A stretch of 64,000 nt of DNA, taken from assembly GCA_944472135.2 (NCBI GenBank), contig OX235263.1, positions 28,449,379 through 28,513,378 of the forward strand. The letters run 5' to 3'. This document shows positions 35,701 through 46,360 of this stretch, piece by piece (the first letter of the stretch is position 1; every line of letters begins with the position of its first letter). Both the position numbers and the translations under genes were made by a program. Origin of the DNA: Trichobilharzia regenti. Taxonomy: Eukaryota; Platyhelminthes; Trematoda; Strigeidida; Schistosomatidae. The notes beneath the pieces are model-generated. The model was not told where the DNA came from. It saw only the letters and a program-made list of their open reading frames with translations, and searched no databases.

Positions 35701-38700
35701 ACAAACTAGGACGAAATAGATATTTGGTGCTCTTTTTTCTGTAGTTTTCCAACGGTGTTGGTTCCTGATAAAATCTCCCCTGGATTTTAAAAGGACATGA
35801 TAGGTAACAGCTGAGTTGAAGTTTCTTAGTTGCATTATTACACTATCTTCCTGAGTTTTCAGAGTGTAGGTTTAGAGATATTTTTATGTTATTTCTGATC
35901 GTGAGCATATGTAACCTTTTTATATGTACATAATTTTTCCAAATGCCACATACTACTGATGTTAAATCAGTAGACCAATTTTACCAACAAAAATATTGAG
36001 GAGGCAACACGTAGAGTTCAGTAAATTGTCTGTATAATTAATTTTGTGAAGCATCAATATGTACCAACCACATAGATTTTCGGAAGTGATCTTTGGTCAG
36101 ATTTCATGAACATGAATTTCACGGTTGGTTTTATGCCTTATAACAACAAATGGAGAGACAATCTCATTTCTGGACATCCGACTTACAAAGAAGATTAATG
36201 GGACTCTGAAGAGATCAATATATCGAAAGCCTGCGTGGAACGGCCAGCTGACAAACCTTTACAGTTGGGTATCCATCGATCGCAAGTGGAACCTAAAAAT
36301 CTCTTGTGACTAGAGTCTGTAGCCCCGAATCAGTAGATAAAGAGATCACTTTTTTGCGAAAGTGAATACGCTTTAAATTATAATTATTCCCTTGCCTTCC
36401 GAGTGTAACAAGGGGCTTCAACAACACATCTGCACTTTGTTCTGCTTTCTGTCATCCTATTCGGCTGGGTCCACGACTGCCCACAATCTCTCATCTTTTC
36501 CTCGCATGATCTTCTCCATGTCACCACTGGAACAACACCACACTCGTGGCTTCCATTGGGATTCCACTCGAGCGATGGCCTGCATTCAGCGCAATGTAAT
36601 TCGACGGCCTCCCAACGTATGCCCGATGCATCTCCATCTTGTCCGACATATTTGTTGAGCAATCGGCTCTTGGTTGGTTTGTTGCCAGAGTTTCTTGTTA
36701 CTGATTCTTTCTGGCTAGCCATTTGACCTTCAGTATGGAGCCAGAGAAGTGGGTAGCTGTTGATAAAAATTTGCAACCTGTTGGAAATGCTTCTCGTGAA
36801 ACGCTGGCCAATTTTCTAACCCGTATAAAAGAACTGACTGACTCCAAATTTGTGTTGAAAACCCCAATATTGTTCTTTATGCTGGCTGAATTAGTGCTGA
36901 AGATTCACAAACTGGTTTCAGGTTGATGAAGGCGTATCTAGCTTTTCTGATCCTGACTGGCTTTGACATCTCCATCCCTGCTGTCCACCGTGATTGAAAC
37001 CGTGCCTCCTAGATAAGAGGAGAAAGTAACCTGTGTCAAATCTCTTCGGTTGATGGTGACTGGTTGTTGTTGCTGTTGGTTGTTCATCTTCACCACCTCC
37101 GTCTTCTCTATGTTCACTTAGAGTCCTATCTTCGCCATCTGCTTCTTCAGCTGGTATGTTGGTTTTCGCCTGCAAGTGGTGGAGTTTTGTGACATTAAAC
37201 ATATTTCATTCACACGCGAAATCTAGATCTTCTAGAGTCCTCTTATCAGTGGTCCAGCGTATTCCTATCTGCTTGCTCCCTACATATTAGAATGCTTAAA
37301 CACTATAGATATTCTGTTCGTAAAAGTGAACAGTTATTTAGATTAACTCTAGTCCCAGCTTTTTCGCTGGTGATTTTGTTAATTTCACTTGAGTCTCATT
37401 GGTGGATTACATAACAGAAAACGAAATCTTATAAGATTTATGAAACAAACCCATCCTAAGTGACTTTAGAAACTTATCGACTGTTTCTGATGCATACTCA
37501 CATTTGAGGAAATGATATATTTATCCGGCAAAGTTTAATCAATATGCATTATGTAAAAGGGCCGCCAATTTTGATGCAGTGAATATCCTTATGCCAAACA
37601 TATTGCTACTAACTGGCCTTTCTGGGGAATAGTGGAAATTTAAATATTTCAGTGCGAATTTTAATTGATATGAGTTGCCTTTTCACTAATTTTTATTTTA
37701 CTATTTGTATCGCCTATCGAAAATTTAAGCCATACATCTTAGATCATTTAAGCACTTTCAAAATTGGGCTCTTTTGTCCCGTTTGTGTCTGAACACTTGT
37801 TTTTAGATAGACTGTGTTAGCGTTCTTTGCATTTCTCATTACAATCATAAACTTGCTCCTGACGTATTAAGAATACTTATCAAAACAAATAGCATGTGTT
37901 TCATGTAATAGCTTGTAAACACTGACTGATGTTTGATAGCGCATGATACAATGCAATCAACCAAGCTGAAGTAGATGGGCTGGACTGAAACATTCATCAG
38001 CTTAAAGTCAAATGCTTCAGTTAACATGTTACATATTCACAAAACATTTATAGGTTAAAGGCAGTAGATATTTTGGTATTTTATTAATACAAAGCCTTTG
38101 TATAACCTACACAGAATAAGTACCATTAGGCAAAAATTATAAAAAACCAACATATTTCATCGATTTCCCCCAAAAGTGTTACAAAAAACCGATTGTTATT
38201 TGTATCCCTGGAAAGCAGTGTTTGGAATATGTTGTCAATCCCGACCGAAAGCTGCTACCTGGACGTGGTGGTCGGGCTTGAACACCGCAATGACTTAATC
38301 AAGCTGTACTGGCTGAGACTTATGTCTCTTGAGGTCCTACCATGTCACGAAAGTTGTTTGGATAGCGGTTAAACAAAAAGCAGCTACCCAATCCATCATT
38401 ATGATACATAGAAAATCACAAAATTTCATGCGGGATCTGCCGTGGCCTGGATTAACAACGACCGCGCTTCCTGCTGCCGTGTCACAGGGTCAGGCTGGGA
38501 AAGAGCTAGCGGTGTTCAAACCAAAACATGGCACCAGTTAATGAAATCCACGACAGTTGGTTTAAGCCAGCCACGTAGGAAGGTGTAGACTTCCTGACTG
38601 GTTGGGGTCCTCGGGACGGTAAAAATCAATGGTTGGAAACAGTTGGTGACATGGTTCAAAGAGATCATTCTCAATTGCTAGTGTAGATGCATCCACTCCT

Positions 38701-40139
38701 TGTGGCTTATTATTTCCAATGAAACTGTTTTGTTCTTCGTTACTACTATTCCTTTGTCTCACATCTCTGCTTACTGTCTTCATTATGCTTTTCTTGTACT
38801 TTCTTCTGTTGCTTTGTGTGCTACAAGGAGGGAGTGTGGTGACTTGAACTGCCGCACATCGGTGCAAAGTTCTATGTCGAAAACAGACAGACAGATATGT
38901 TGTTAATAATTCCTGTGCAAAGCCTTCTTGTTTTATTTCACTATTTTTCAGGTGAAAATACCACTATTTAATTTCAGCCCTCTCTATATTATTATGAATG
39001 GGTGTGTAACTGATGTTTTGTTTTAGTGTATCAGTTTATTAAACACTTGATTCTACTTCCAGCTGGAATTTTAAATTGTATTTAGTGATGAAATGTATAT
39101 TCTTCTGAATTATCATCGATGACATTGAAATATTACAGTGGTGATTTGAAAACTACAATGTATACAAAGGTGTTATTTTTGTGAAAGTACTTAGCGGATA
39201 TGATCTCCTTTTCAAAATACTTATATTCTACTTCTTCTGAATGACGTAAATCAGTCATGATCTAAATAGTTCGGTGGCGAAATTTTGACTGACTGGGATT
39301 CACATATTCAAGGAAACATAAGTTCTATTTCACTTTAAGTCCAACTTGTTCTAAACGGATTTCTTTCTGATTAAATCCGTCGTCAATATATATAAGTATT
39401 TGATGTCTGATAACTCTATACACTTTAAGTATAACCACCTTAGTAATACTCATTTCTAATTTTAGTAGATGTTTGCGGTACACTTTAATGTCTAAACAAA
39501 AAATACACTTTTTCAATAAAACTTCATGAAGCCAGTGATTCGTATTACCACATAGTGTGTGTCCTTTGGGCTCAATACACTCTGGTTAAACTTAAAAGTC
39601 ATGACTCTTCTAAATTATACTTCTTTTTACTACCGGAATAAATAAAACTGTATTATCACTGTGGCCTTCAGGAATTACTTACGAAAGAAAACTATTTTTT
39701 TAGAAATGTAACTATTTTCCAAAGACAGAAAAGAGTAACCAAATTCCAGCGAGTTGTATAACTGATAGAAATTTAGTTAAGCTAAGAACTTTGATTGGAC
39801 ACTAGTAACTAGTGTGACGTTTCTAGTCCTTTCCCTGGTGCAGACTGAATTTTATCAGTCAGATTTGCAATATGGCCACCATTCTAGGTAGCTGAACATT
39901 ATGGTGCACATTGATTTGATGGTATTAGATGGCTGGAGGCAATCGACACGAAACCTAGGTTCAAGCCTTCCTGCTGATTGCCTCCAACCATCTAATAAGC
40001 TAAGAACTATTTCTAAATGTAGTGACAGTAGTCAAAATCGTTAAAATTTCCCTTTTTTCTGGCAACTTTTTACATGTAGTTAAGAATTCACTTTACATTT
40101 TGGATTAGAACTCAAGGACTTACTGTTGTCAGACAGTTT

Positions 40140-40171
<32 letters not shown>

Positions 40172-43100
40172 CAATCGTTTATTAAGTGAATCCACAAACA
40201 GCTCGAATTTTTCAAAAACTCAAATCACCAAGGGAGCCTCAGGTATTTTCTTTTGCTTCTGGTGTGGGATTTCATAGGCTATTTCGCAGATTGGTCAGAA
40301 AGATGATCCAGGGGACAAATGAAAGCAAATTCAAAATAAAACATGCTAAAGTTTTAAAGTTTTGATTACAGCTTGATTCCACACAGTATTTTTGGTACAA
40401 GTATGGAATTTTCAGCATGGATATCGTTAGGCCAAATTTTGCAGACTGACCATAGATATCAGATGTGCGTCGGCAGAAGATTGAACTCCGGACCATGTGC
40501 ATGATCGGCGAGAGTCCTAACCGCTGTGCTACCTACGCACAGCTAACCGTGAGTATAATTCCCCAGTAGAAGGTGTATCAGCGTTGCTAAAGAGACCCAT
40601 ACTGCCGAGTTCTACTTATATATATATATATATCGAATACATGTTTTTCTACCCTTATAATTCACAATAATAAGTAGTCAAGGTGATGAGATTTAAAAGT
40701 GAGGCGAAGAAAAACAAAATGTTTGAAATACACTTCCCAATCAAGTAAATAAACAAAAGTAGTAAAATAGGCGATAAAAGCAAGACTTTATGTTTTTTCT
40801 ATTGTTGTCATTACTATAGTAACTAAAACAGTTATCTGAAAAAATCCAGCAACTTCTGTTTGAATTAACTAAATGAATTGATTATGAAAATAAACGGAAG
40901 AGTAGCAAAATGATTTTAATTGAATTAAAATTGTACAAAATACAATTTTAACCTTACATAAATAATTAGGTATGCAAGCTTATACAAACGAATTCATTGA
41001 AAAGGGATTTTAAAAAAGGGCTCAAAGTAGTAGATTTTATCTGTTTAATAAATTAATTTTATTTATAAGACTGAGTTGAGTTTTGTGCACTGAATCAATT
41101 AATCTATGTGGAGTTATCTTTCCCAACAAGCCATATATGTTTCGCAATAGTAAGAAATCAGGATCTAAAATAACCACCGGTTAAGTATTATTTTGGTATC
41201 TTTGCCTAGTGTCACCATCGAGTCTTCTATTCCTCACAAAACACAGTGTAGATCAATGAATTTTCTAACTGTTTTCCTCATTCATGCGAATTATTCGTTT
41301 GGAACTAAAAACTGTCTATTCTATGACTAACGGTTTCTAGGAATGGCATGGATGAGACCCTTATTTATCATCTTCAAGGCTATAATCTGCTGTTTTATTC
41401 CTTTTTGTTTATTTTAAAACCAATTTATTTTTATTTATCCCCTTATAACATACTTTACATTCCATTTTTATACAACTTTATTAGGGATCTATGAGACTAG
41501 ATTTATCAGTGAATCATAAACCAATCTTCAGGCTGAAGTATTCTATTTTCAAGCGAAGGTTAACATGAAAAGAAACAGTAAGAAGATGAACTCCTATGAC
41601 ATTTATGCAATATTTATAAATACTTTAATAATATGTCACACAACTAAAAAGAGTCAGTAGAATGATTTGGTTTATTATTTAGAATTTGTTAGTCCTTGTT
41701 AATAAGGTGGCTAGCTGATTTAAACCCTTCAAATGAAGATATTTAGTTACTCAGATAAATGAAAACAGTCGAAAGCTAACCGATTTAATCCAATTATTTC
41801 CTAAGAATTCGTAAGACAGAATCATTATACATAAATTATTCATTAACTCATCTTCACTAACATGCTTGTATCAATGATGTTAGTGAATATGATGTGTACT
41901 GACATATGAATCTCTCGTAGAGTACCTAGTTTCATTCATTCGAATTCTCGTACTTAAAAATGTTTGCTGACAACAGGTAAATAGTTACTGAAAATTGGTG
42001 AGGTTTGAGACATTACTTTTACTTTGAATCTAAACCTGATCAACACTGTAAACTGTTGGTATACCCTAAAATCTTTCATGGCATCTACATATATGATTAC
42101 CAATATCTTTAAGCCAATGCAACAAATTAGAAATCTACTCTAGGGGATTAAAAGTCAATAGTGACTCTTTATAAGTCATGGAACATATGAGCTCAAGTTA
42201 TTTTTATAGGGAATTTATATCTTCAGAGCATATTCAGCTGGAAGAAAGTAAATCTTGCTGATTACTAAATTGCTGGGTGAACTAAGTAAAATGTCAAAAA
42301 AGTGTTCAGTAATATTCATTAGTGAGGGCGAAAGCGGATGCCCGGCGCTCTCCACCGGGTTGACTGTCCATTGGATGACAGTCTAGGGGAGATGGCTAAA
42401 CCCTGATTCCAAACCTCCAACGACTGGCGTATGAAGCTCACCGGCAGACGTATGGACAAAGGGCTTGTTGGATGTCCTGGATGTCTGGCCCCATTCAAAA
42501 AGGCGTATGAACCGAACTCCGGTCACCGGCTTCCAATGGATAGTGGACTCCTTACTCCACTGCTACTGCCTTGTAGGTCACACTTGGCTGTGTAAAGGCT
42601 AGAGCTGCACTCTCAAACAAAAGGCCGAGCGATGCTGGGGACATCACTCGTACCAAATTCCCATGAAACTTCATGAACTCTCTTACAAATTGTCGCGCCT
42701 GGGCAGCGATGATTCGAGACGTTCATGAAGCCGGCTCATCCTCCCGTAGGAGATAGCCGAAGTAAATCAAATCAATCAATTAGTGAGAAGGATTTCGACC
42801 AAGGTGGGACATCTGAACAGTATCTGTTTGATATCTGGTATTTTGATTCTTTAAAAGCTAATTTCAAATTATTCTACATTTTGGTATTGTAGGGGTATTG
42901 AAGGAATTCTATGAACCATAGAAGCTTCGTTTTATTTATCTTTCTTGTTCAATTTGTTCATCTATACGATTGAAGTTCAAAGAAAGAAGATACCGTGGGA
43001 AACCGGTAATCGCGCTGTGTGGTTGGCGTTTGTTTCACAAATTTCACAGCATTCCCTTTATCTAAATAAACACAGTATTCTCCCATTATTGGTTGGGTAG

Positions 43101-46100
43101 TATTAAGTTTAGCCTAGAAATAAAAACTTGGGGTGTCCCAAATAAGACAAAATGCTCATCCTGGATTCCACTGCTAGTCACCATCCACCAATTAACTTCA
43201 AACTTAGGATGGGTTAGGCTAAGAAGTCTGAGAGTTGTATAAGTCTACTAGGATAATTGACCCCATAAAATTAATGAAATTTACTTCTAGCTGATGTCAT
43301 AGGTAAACCACCTCACAATGTATTAAAATGATTTAAGAACTTGTTTTTATCATTATTTTAAACAAGAATAATATACATTTAGAACACAACGCTGCCTTAT
43401 TTTAAGGAAGACTATGAGTTACTTTGAAGACAACTAAAGTGTGCAGCTGCACGTTCAATCAAAAATCAAACGATGTTAAAACTATTAAAGATAAATAGAA
43501 TATGATCTGTCTTTGGTGAAAATCACCACCGTCAGAGTGAAAACGAAGACTGTAGTTTAAAAGATCAGTAATTACTTGCTCCATAAATCACCGTGTTCGT
43601 TTCTTTATGAACGCAATCTGAAAATGAAGTCTAGACTGACAACGTGAGTCTTGTACATTGAATGCTTAAAGGATAACAAAATTATCAAGGCAGAATTTTC
43701 CTGTTTATTTTGCTACAGTTTACAGGAGTACAGAGAAACCTAAGCATTCGGAGCGGAAACATATTAAGACGAACAATCGGAATAAAACGAGAAGGACAAA
43801 TAATTAGATGGTCAAAATTACTGTTGAAATGAGAAAACGGTAATTTTATTTCATTATTATTTATTTTGCCTCGCCATTGAACTATGTATAAATTAACTTC
43901 TAATACAGTCAAGACTGTAGCCAGCTAATCAACAATTCCGTGTACAAATCAACCCAAAAAAGTGATTCAGTGCATGACAGATTACTTAATATTTACTTCT
44001 GTTTCCTTTCGCAATGTTATTTAGTTACCAGTTAATTTAAATATTTACTTTAATAGACTGTCTAAAGGCAATGAGAGTAGGTTATTCCCATCCTGTACTA
44101 TATGTTTAAAACGAATACAGAACTGATCAAACCTACATACGACTGATACATTTAGAATGTGTAGAATATCAGTCATTAGACGGTAGTGACAAACAATAAA
44201 ACAAGACTTGGGGGTAATAGATATGCAAACCACATAGAAAAATATCTAAAAGTAATATTTAATACATAAAAATAAAATGTAAATTACCATTTTTAAGTTC
44301 GCTATTTTCCAGTTCGCATTCTAAAGCTGTCTTAGGTGTTGAGATTAGTTTTTCTATTTCATTACATTTTTCTAAAAGCGAGACATGGACGCTGTCTGTA
44401 TTCTCATCCGCTGTGAAATCGTAAATATCTGACCAATTGCAGTTAAATATACTAAGGCCAGCCGAATTAAAATGGTCTGAGTTTAGATAGAAAATAAAAA
44501 TATGACTTAGAATATGTTCAGGTGATACGAATTAAAACAAAATTAATAGTTTCAGAGCTTTCTGAATACGCGTTAACAAACAGAATTTTCAACTGAATTG
44601 CCAAGTATAGGGTGTAATTTTGATCCTCTTTATCTATCCACTGAAAATCATAGCACGAACCAGTATCTATACTCCTAGTTACAATATAAGTTCAATTCCT
44701 CGCATACAAAACTCGATCCTAAAATGATAAACGGTAGAAATTAAATATATGGATAGTAGAGCAGTTTAGCAGTAATAATTTACTTTGAAAGTTACAAATG
44801 GGAGCTTCAAAGTCAACCATCTTCGTCAGACATCTACAGTAATAAATTTAACTCAGATTTCAATCACTAACATACAATATTTTGAAAACAGTCTGATCAA
44901 GCTAAATAAGTCAAAGTTTAGTAAACTACCTACACCATATTGTCGACATTTATTAGTATATCATCCACACTGGTTGTGAATTTCTGTGTCAAGTTACTGT
45001 GAATTAAGGCAGCTATTCACGATAATCCGTTACTCTAGTTCAACAGAATGTAAAAAATGTCAACATAAATTTATTACATGTCACTGTGTAAGATGGCGGA
45101 CAATACTGATTAATATGGATACTGAAAACAATATAAAAGTCACTGGATGCTGTGAGATGACCAGCCATTCTGAACTCACCACTAAAATAGCTAAACGGTT
45201 CTATAACTAGCAAGCAATGGCAACCGACATGACTAGTGCTCAACTGTTCATATCCAGCAGTAGTATATTTCGTAATTGTACTTGGCGGTTGGATCGGTTG
45301 ATAATAACAAGAAGATCACATGCTGTATTTGGAATGTGTTGCTTTTTTGAAGGAAACTATATCAGATCTTTACCCTCAACTGTGTAATTTTCGAGTAATA
45401 AGTTTTATTTATAGCTTATATTTACCCAAAGATCAACTATTGACCTGCTCTTGAATTTTCAAGTGATACTAACGCTATATTGATGTTTTTAAGGGATTGC
45501 TTTGCTTCTACCCATCATATTAAAGCCGATAGTTTTGCGTTACTAAGAAGATAGTGAAAGTTACCTGATTCAATGTAAAGAAGAAACATTATAAAGCAAT
45601 AAACTCTTCTAGAGATTCATATTCGCTATAAGTGGTTAAATGTGAGCACGAAATAATTATCCATAGTTTCACTGATATACCGCAAACAAAAATACCATGC
45701 ACAATAGAATGAACTGACTAGAATATTGGTAATTGGATTATGTGTTACGAAAGAAGGTACTGTGTTACAAAAGTGAATATAAATTCGTACCTTCCAAACC
45801 TGGGTAGCTGCATTGATACAGGCCAAAGGTGAACTTTGTGCATGACTCAATTATTGGTTCTGTTGTGCATGCTAAAAATACAAGCATTTCATGACAGTCC
45901 CTTGACCGGAATTGTTGATAGGCAGTTACAATCGTACATTGTCTACAGTCCCTAACAAAAAAGCTGAGAAGCTTGCAAAGCAAGCGCAGCCTTACCTAGT
46001 TTTTATGGGCCCTGTCACAATAGTGCAATTTATACAATCATCGACAGTTACTGTTACTGAATGATCCAGCAGATACATGTACATATATCTCTTAAGAGTT

Positions 46101-46360
46101 CTACCAGTAGTTTAAGTAATATTTCCTATTACCTTGCAGTTCTGTATCAAGAACTGCTGCCCATTTATTTCACCTGGAATTCTGCCGAAAACTCCACCTG
46201 ACTTGTCAATGATGATGAAGTTCTTCGGGTCTAAGTTAGATTTCTCACCCCTATGGTATAAAAAAATTTAGTTTCTGGAAATCATTTCAAACAGTACCAT
46301 GGAGATACATCCAGGTGTCCGTCTGACTGAGAATCGGAGACGAGCTTAGAACGATATGAT
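32533..46360 (-). CDS. RP2: RP2 (XRP2) homologue, partial: six exons
   Basis: RP2 is a membrane-anchored TBCC-domain protein that acts as GTPase-activating protein for ARL3 in ciliary trafficking. Exons at 46360-46298, 46250-46133, 46090-45996, 45963-45791, 44476-44288 and 32771-32533 join in frame and cover about 292 residues. Family marks are DPKNF..GRIPGEINGQQFLIQNC, TVDDCINCTIVTGPIK, AYQQFRSRDCHEM (with the Arg-finger residue, R118 of human RP2), TEPIIES (Glu138 equivalent) and AGLSIFNCNWSDIYDFT. The C-terminal domain starts at SALITVFPHETAIQSAK. Introns are 47, 42, 32, 1314 and 11,516 bp. The first exon (expected MGC acylation motif) and the end of the C-terminal domain are not identified. 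Human RP2 is 350 residues. Confidence 0.92.
33085..33990 (+). pseudogene. RTE-clade LINE (family B), RT C-terminus and 3' end
   Basis: Plus-strand translation gives VEHVDRFTYLGSTISQP, then SRIRRASFAYTSLRRLCCRR, DIRLSTKGWVYCSSVRSVLV, YGCQT, VFDHRCLRSISRVKWYNRVS and LHRLRLLGHVLRMH. This is the standard end of an RTE ORF, with few stops or shifts. The last 400 bp (from GGGTCAGGCTGGGAAA) recur at 38484-38900. Confidence 0.85.
36000..36345 (+). pseudogene. Penelope-like element, RT thumb fragment
   Basis: The 62-codon plus frame reads NGETISFLDIRLTKKINGTL, KRSIYRKPAWNGQLTN and LYSWVSIDRK. A frame with CSPESVDKEITFLRK follows. This is the conserved PLE segment just after the catalytic palm. It is flanked by unrelated DNA and lacks the rest of the element. 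Confidence 0.8.
36385..37270 (-). pseudogene. RTE-clade LINE (family A), RT C-terminus
   Basis: Minus-strand segments are RTLEDLDFACE (catalytic FADD altered), HHLQAKTNIPAEEA, VVKMNNQQQQPVTINRRDLT, a FSSYLGGTVSI region, LKVKWLARKNQ and, in the 36776-36384 frame, SLEWNPNGS, VTWRRS and the final WTQ/RKARE tail. The order is that of an RTE ORF. Several shifts and an altered active site make it inactive. Confidence 0.75.
38240..38900 (+). mobile_element. Internally deleted RTE family-B derivative
   Basis: The 5' leader (GTGGTCGGGCTTGAACACCG and following, also at 30790-30930 in reverse) is followed within about 100 bp by the family-B 3' end (GTCAGGCTGGGAAAGAGC to GTCGAAAACAGACAGACAG, also at 33585-33980). 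Almost the whole ORF is missing. A leader-plus-tail copy of about 660 bp is a short internally deleted, non-autonomous LINE derivative. It cannot encode RT. Confidence 0.7.
39791..39995 (+). mobile_element. Short hairpin repeat family H, copy 3 with target duplication
   Basis: The 205-bp insertion is flanked by perfect 13-bp direct repeats TAAGCTAAGAACT (39778-39790 and 39996-40008). Near its right end, a 22-bp arm ending TGGAGGCAATC pairs with GATTGCCTCCAACCATCTAA, one mismatch, across a 31-bp loop. The loop contains a B-box-like GGTTCAAGCC. It is probably a small retroposon. Confidence 0.7.
40147..40171. repeat. (TA)n microsatellite
   Basis: About 25 bp of alternating TA, at the 3' side of the minus-strand SINE. 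A second TA run is at 40617-40633 on its other side. Confidence 0.9.
40176..40541 (-). repeat. tRNA-derived SINE, copy 2 (longer)
   Basis: On the minus strand the head has an A box, GGTAGCACAGCGGTTAGGAC, and a B-box-like GAGTTCAATCTTC. It is followed by the tail shared with copy 1 and about 180 bp more 3' sequence. The element lies between two (TA)n runs, suggesting insertion at a TA microsatellite. Confidence 0.8.
42327..42778 (+). mobile_element. 452-bp G+C-rich retroposon with 9-bp target duplication
   Basis: The insertion is bounded by ATTAGTGAG direct repeats (42318-42326 and 42779-42787). It is much richer in G+C than its surroundings and ends in an AAATCAAATCAATCA-type tail, so plus is the sense strand. 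The middle (GGCGTATGAACC, then CCGGC..CCAATGG and CTGCCTTG) is related to the RTE family-B leader on the minus strand at 30600-30760. It has no long frame. It is probably a SINE-like or internally deleted RTE derivative. Confidence 0.7.
43115..43200 (+). ncRNA. Possible decayed hammerhead ribozyme of schistosome type
   Basis: GTCCCAAATAAGACAAAAT followed by CATCCTGGATTCCACTGC resembles the Schistosoma hammerhead (GUCCCAAAUAGGACGAAAC, then CGUCCUGG at the cleavage side). The CUGAUGA core is changed to CTTGGGG and GAAA is lost, so cleavage is not expected. Schistosome hammerheads occur in Sm-alpha SINE-like repeats and in PLE terminal repeats; the host element here is not clear. The identification is from recalled consensus and needs a covariance search. 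Confidence 0.45.
44288..44476 (-). CDS. RP2: RP2 exon (end of TBCC domain, linker)
   Basis: 189 bp, acceptor AAACTCAG and donor AATG/GTAATT. It encodes HFNSAGLSIFNCNWSDIYDF, closely matching human RP2 FKDAGLSIFNNTWSNIHDF, then an acidic, Leu/Glu-rich linker. Confidence 0.92.
44590..44690 (-). repeat. Fragment repeated at 46640-46725
   Basis: Both places share GAATTGCCAAGTATA and TATACTCCTAGTTAC in the same order, about 2.05 kb apart, with different sequence between the words. It lies in the RP2 intron. Confidence 0.55.
45791..45963 (-). CDS. RP2: RP2 exon (TBCC core with Arg finger)
   Basis: 173 bp following the 32-bp intron. It encodes FFVRDCRQCTIVTAYQQFRS, RDCHEMLVFLACTTEPIIES and FGLYQCSYPGLE. 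The QQFR Arg corresponds to the catalytic Arg of human RP2. The donor is GAAG/GTACG. Confidence 0.93.
45964..45995 (-). other. 32-bp micro-intron of RP2
   Basis: GTAAGG..TTCTCAG, 32 bp. Reading through would hit a TAA within two codons of the exon. Removing it gives GPIKTSFFVRDC, collinear with human GPVKGSVFFRNC without a gap. Confidence 0.88.
45996..46090 (-). CDS. RP2: RP2 exon (beta-helix segment)
   Basis: 95 bp encoding RYMYMYLLDHSVTVTVDDCI and NCTIVTGPIKT. It matches human IYIFDHSATVTIDDCTNC and GPVK. It is bounded by the 42-bp intron (46091-46132) and the 32-bp intron. Confidence 0.92.
46133..46250 (-). CDS. RP2: RP2 exon (start of TBCC domain)
   Basis: 118 bp, acceptor TACCATAG and donor AAG/GTAATA. 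It encodes GEKSNLDPKNFIII, GRIPGEINGQQFLIQNC. Human RP2 has REKVDPKDYMF and GRLPGTVAGQQFLIQDC. Confidence 0.94.
46298..46360 (-). CDS. RP2: RP2 exon (N-terminal linker)
   Basis: 63 bp, acceptor TTTTGCTGCAG and donor CCATG/GTACTG. It encodes SYRSKLVSDSQSDGHLDVSP and completes a Trp codon with the next exon, placing W before GEKSNLDP as in the human SWDQREKVDP. A 47-bp intron separates it from the next exon. It is less conserved, so support is mainly from splice sites and phase. Confidence 0.75.

Larger units (their letters stand above)
32772..44287 (-). other. RP2 intron of 11.5 kb filled with repeats
   Basis: This is bounded by AATG/GTAATT and TTTTGCAG. It contains RTE pieces (33085-33990, 36385-37270, 38240-38900), a PLE RT piece (36000-36345), repeat H (39791-39995), a tRNA-SINE (40176-40541), a G+C-rich insertion (42327-42778) and a possible ribozyme relic (43115-43200). 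The remaining stretches (33990-36000, 37270-38240, 38900-39790, 40620-42320, 43200-44287) have no recognised content. Confidence 0.8.
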
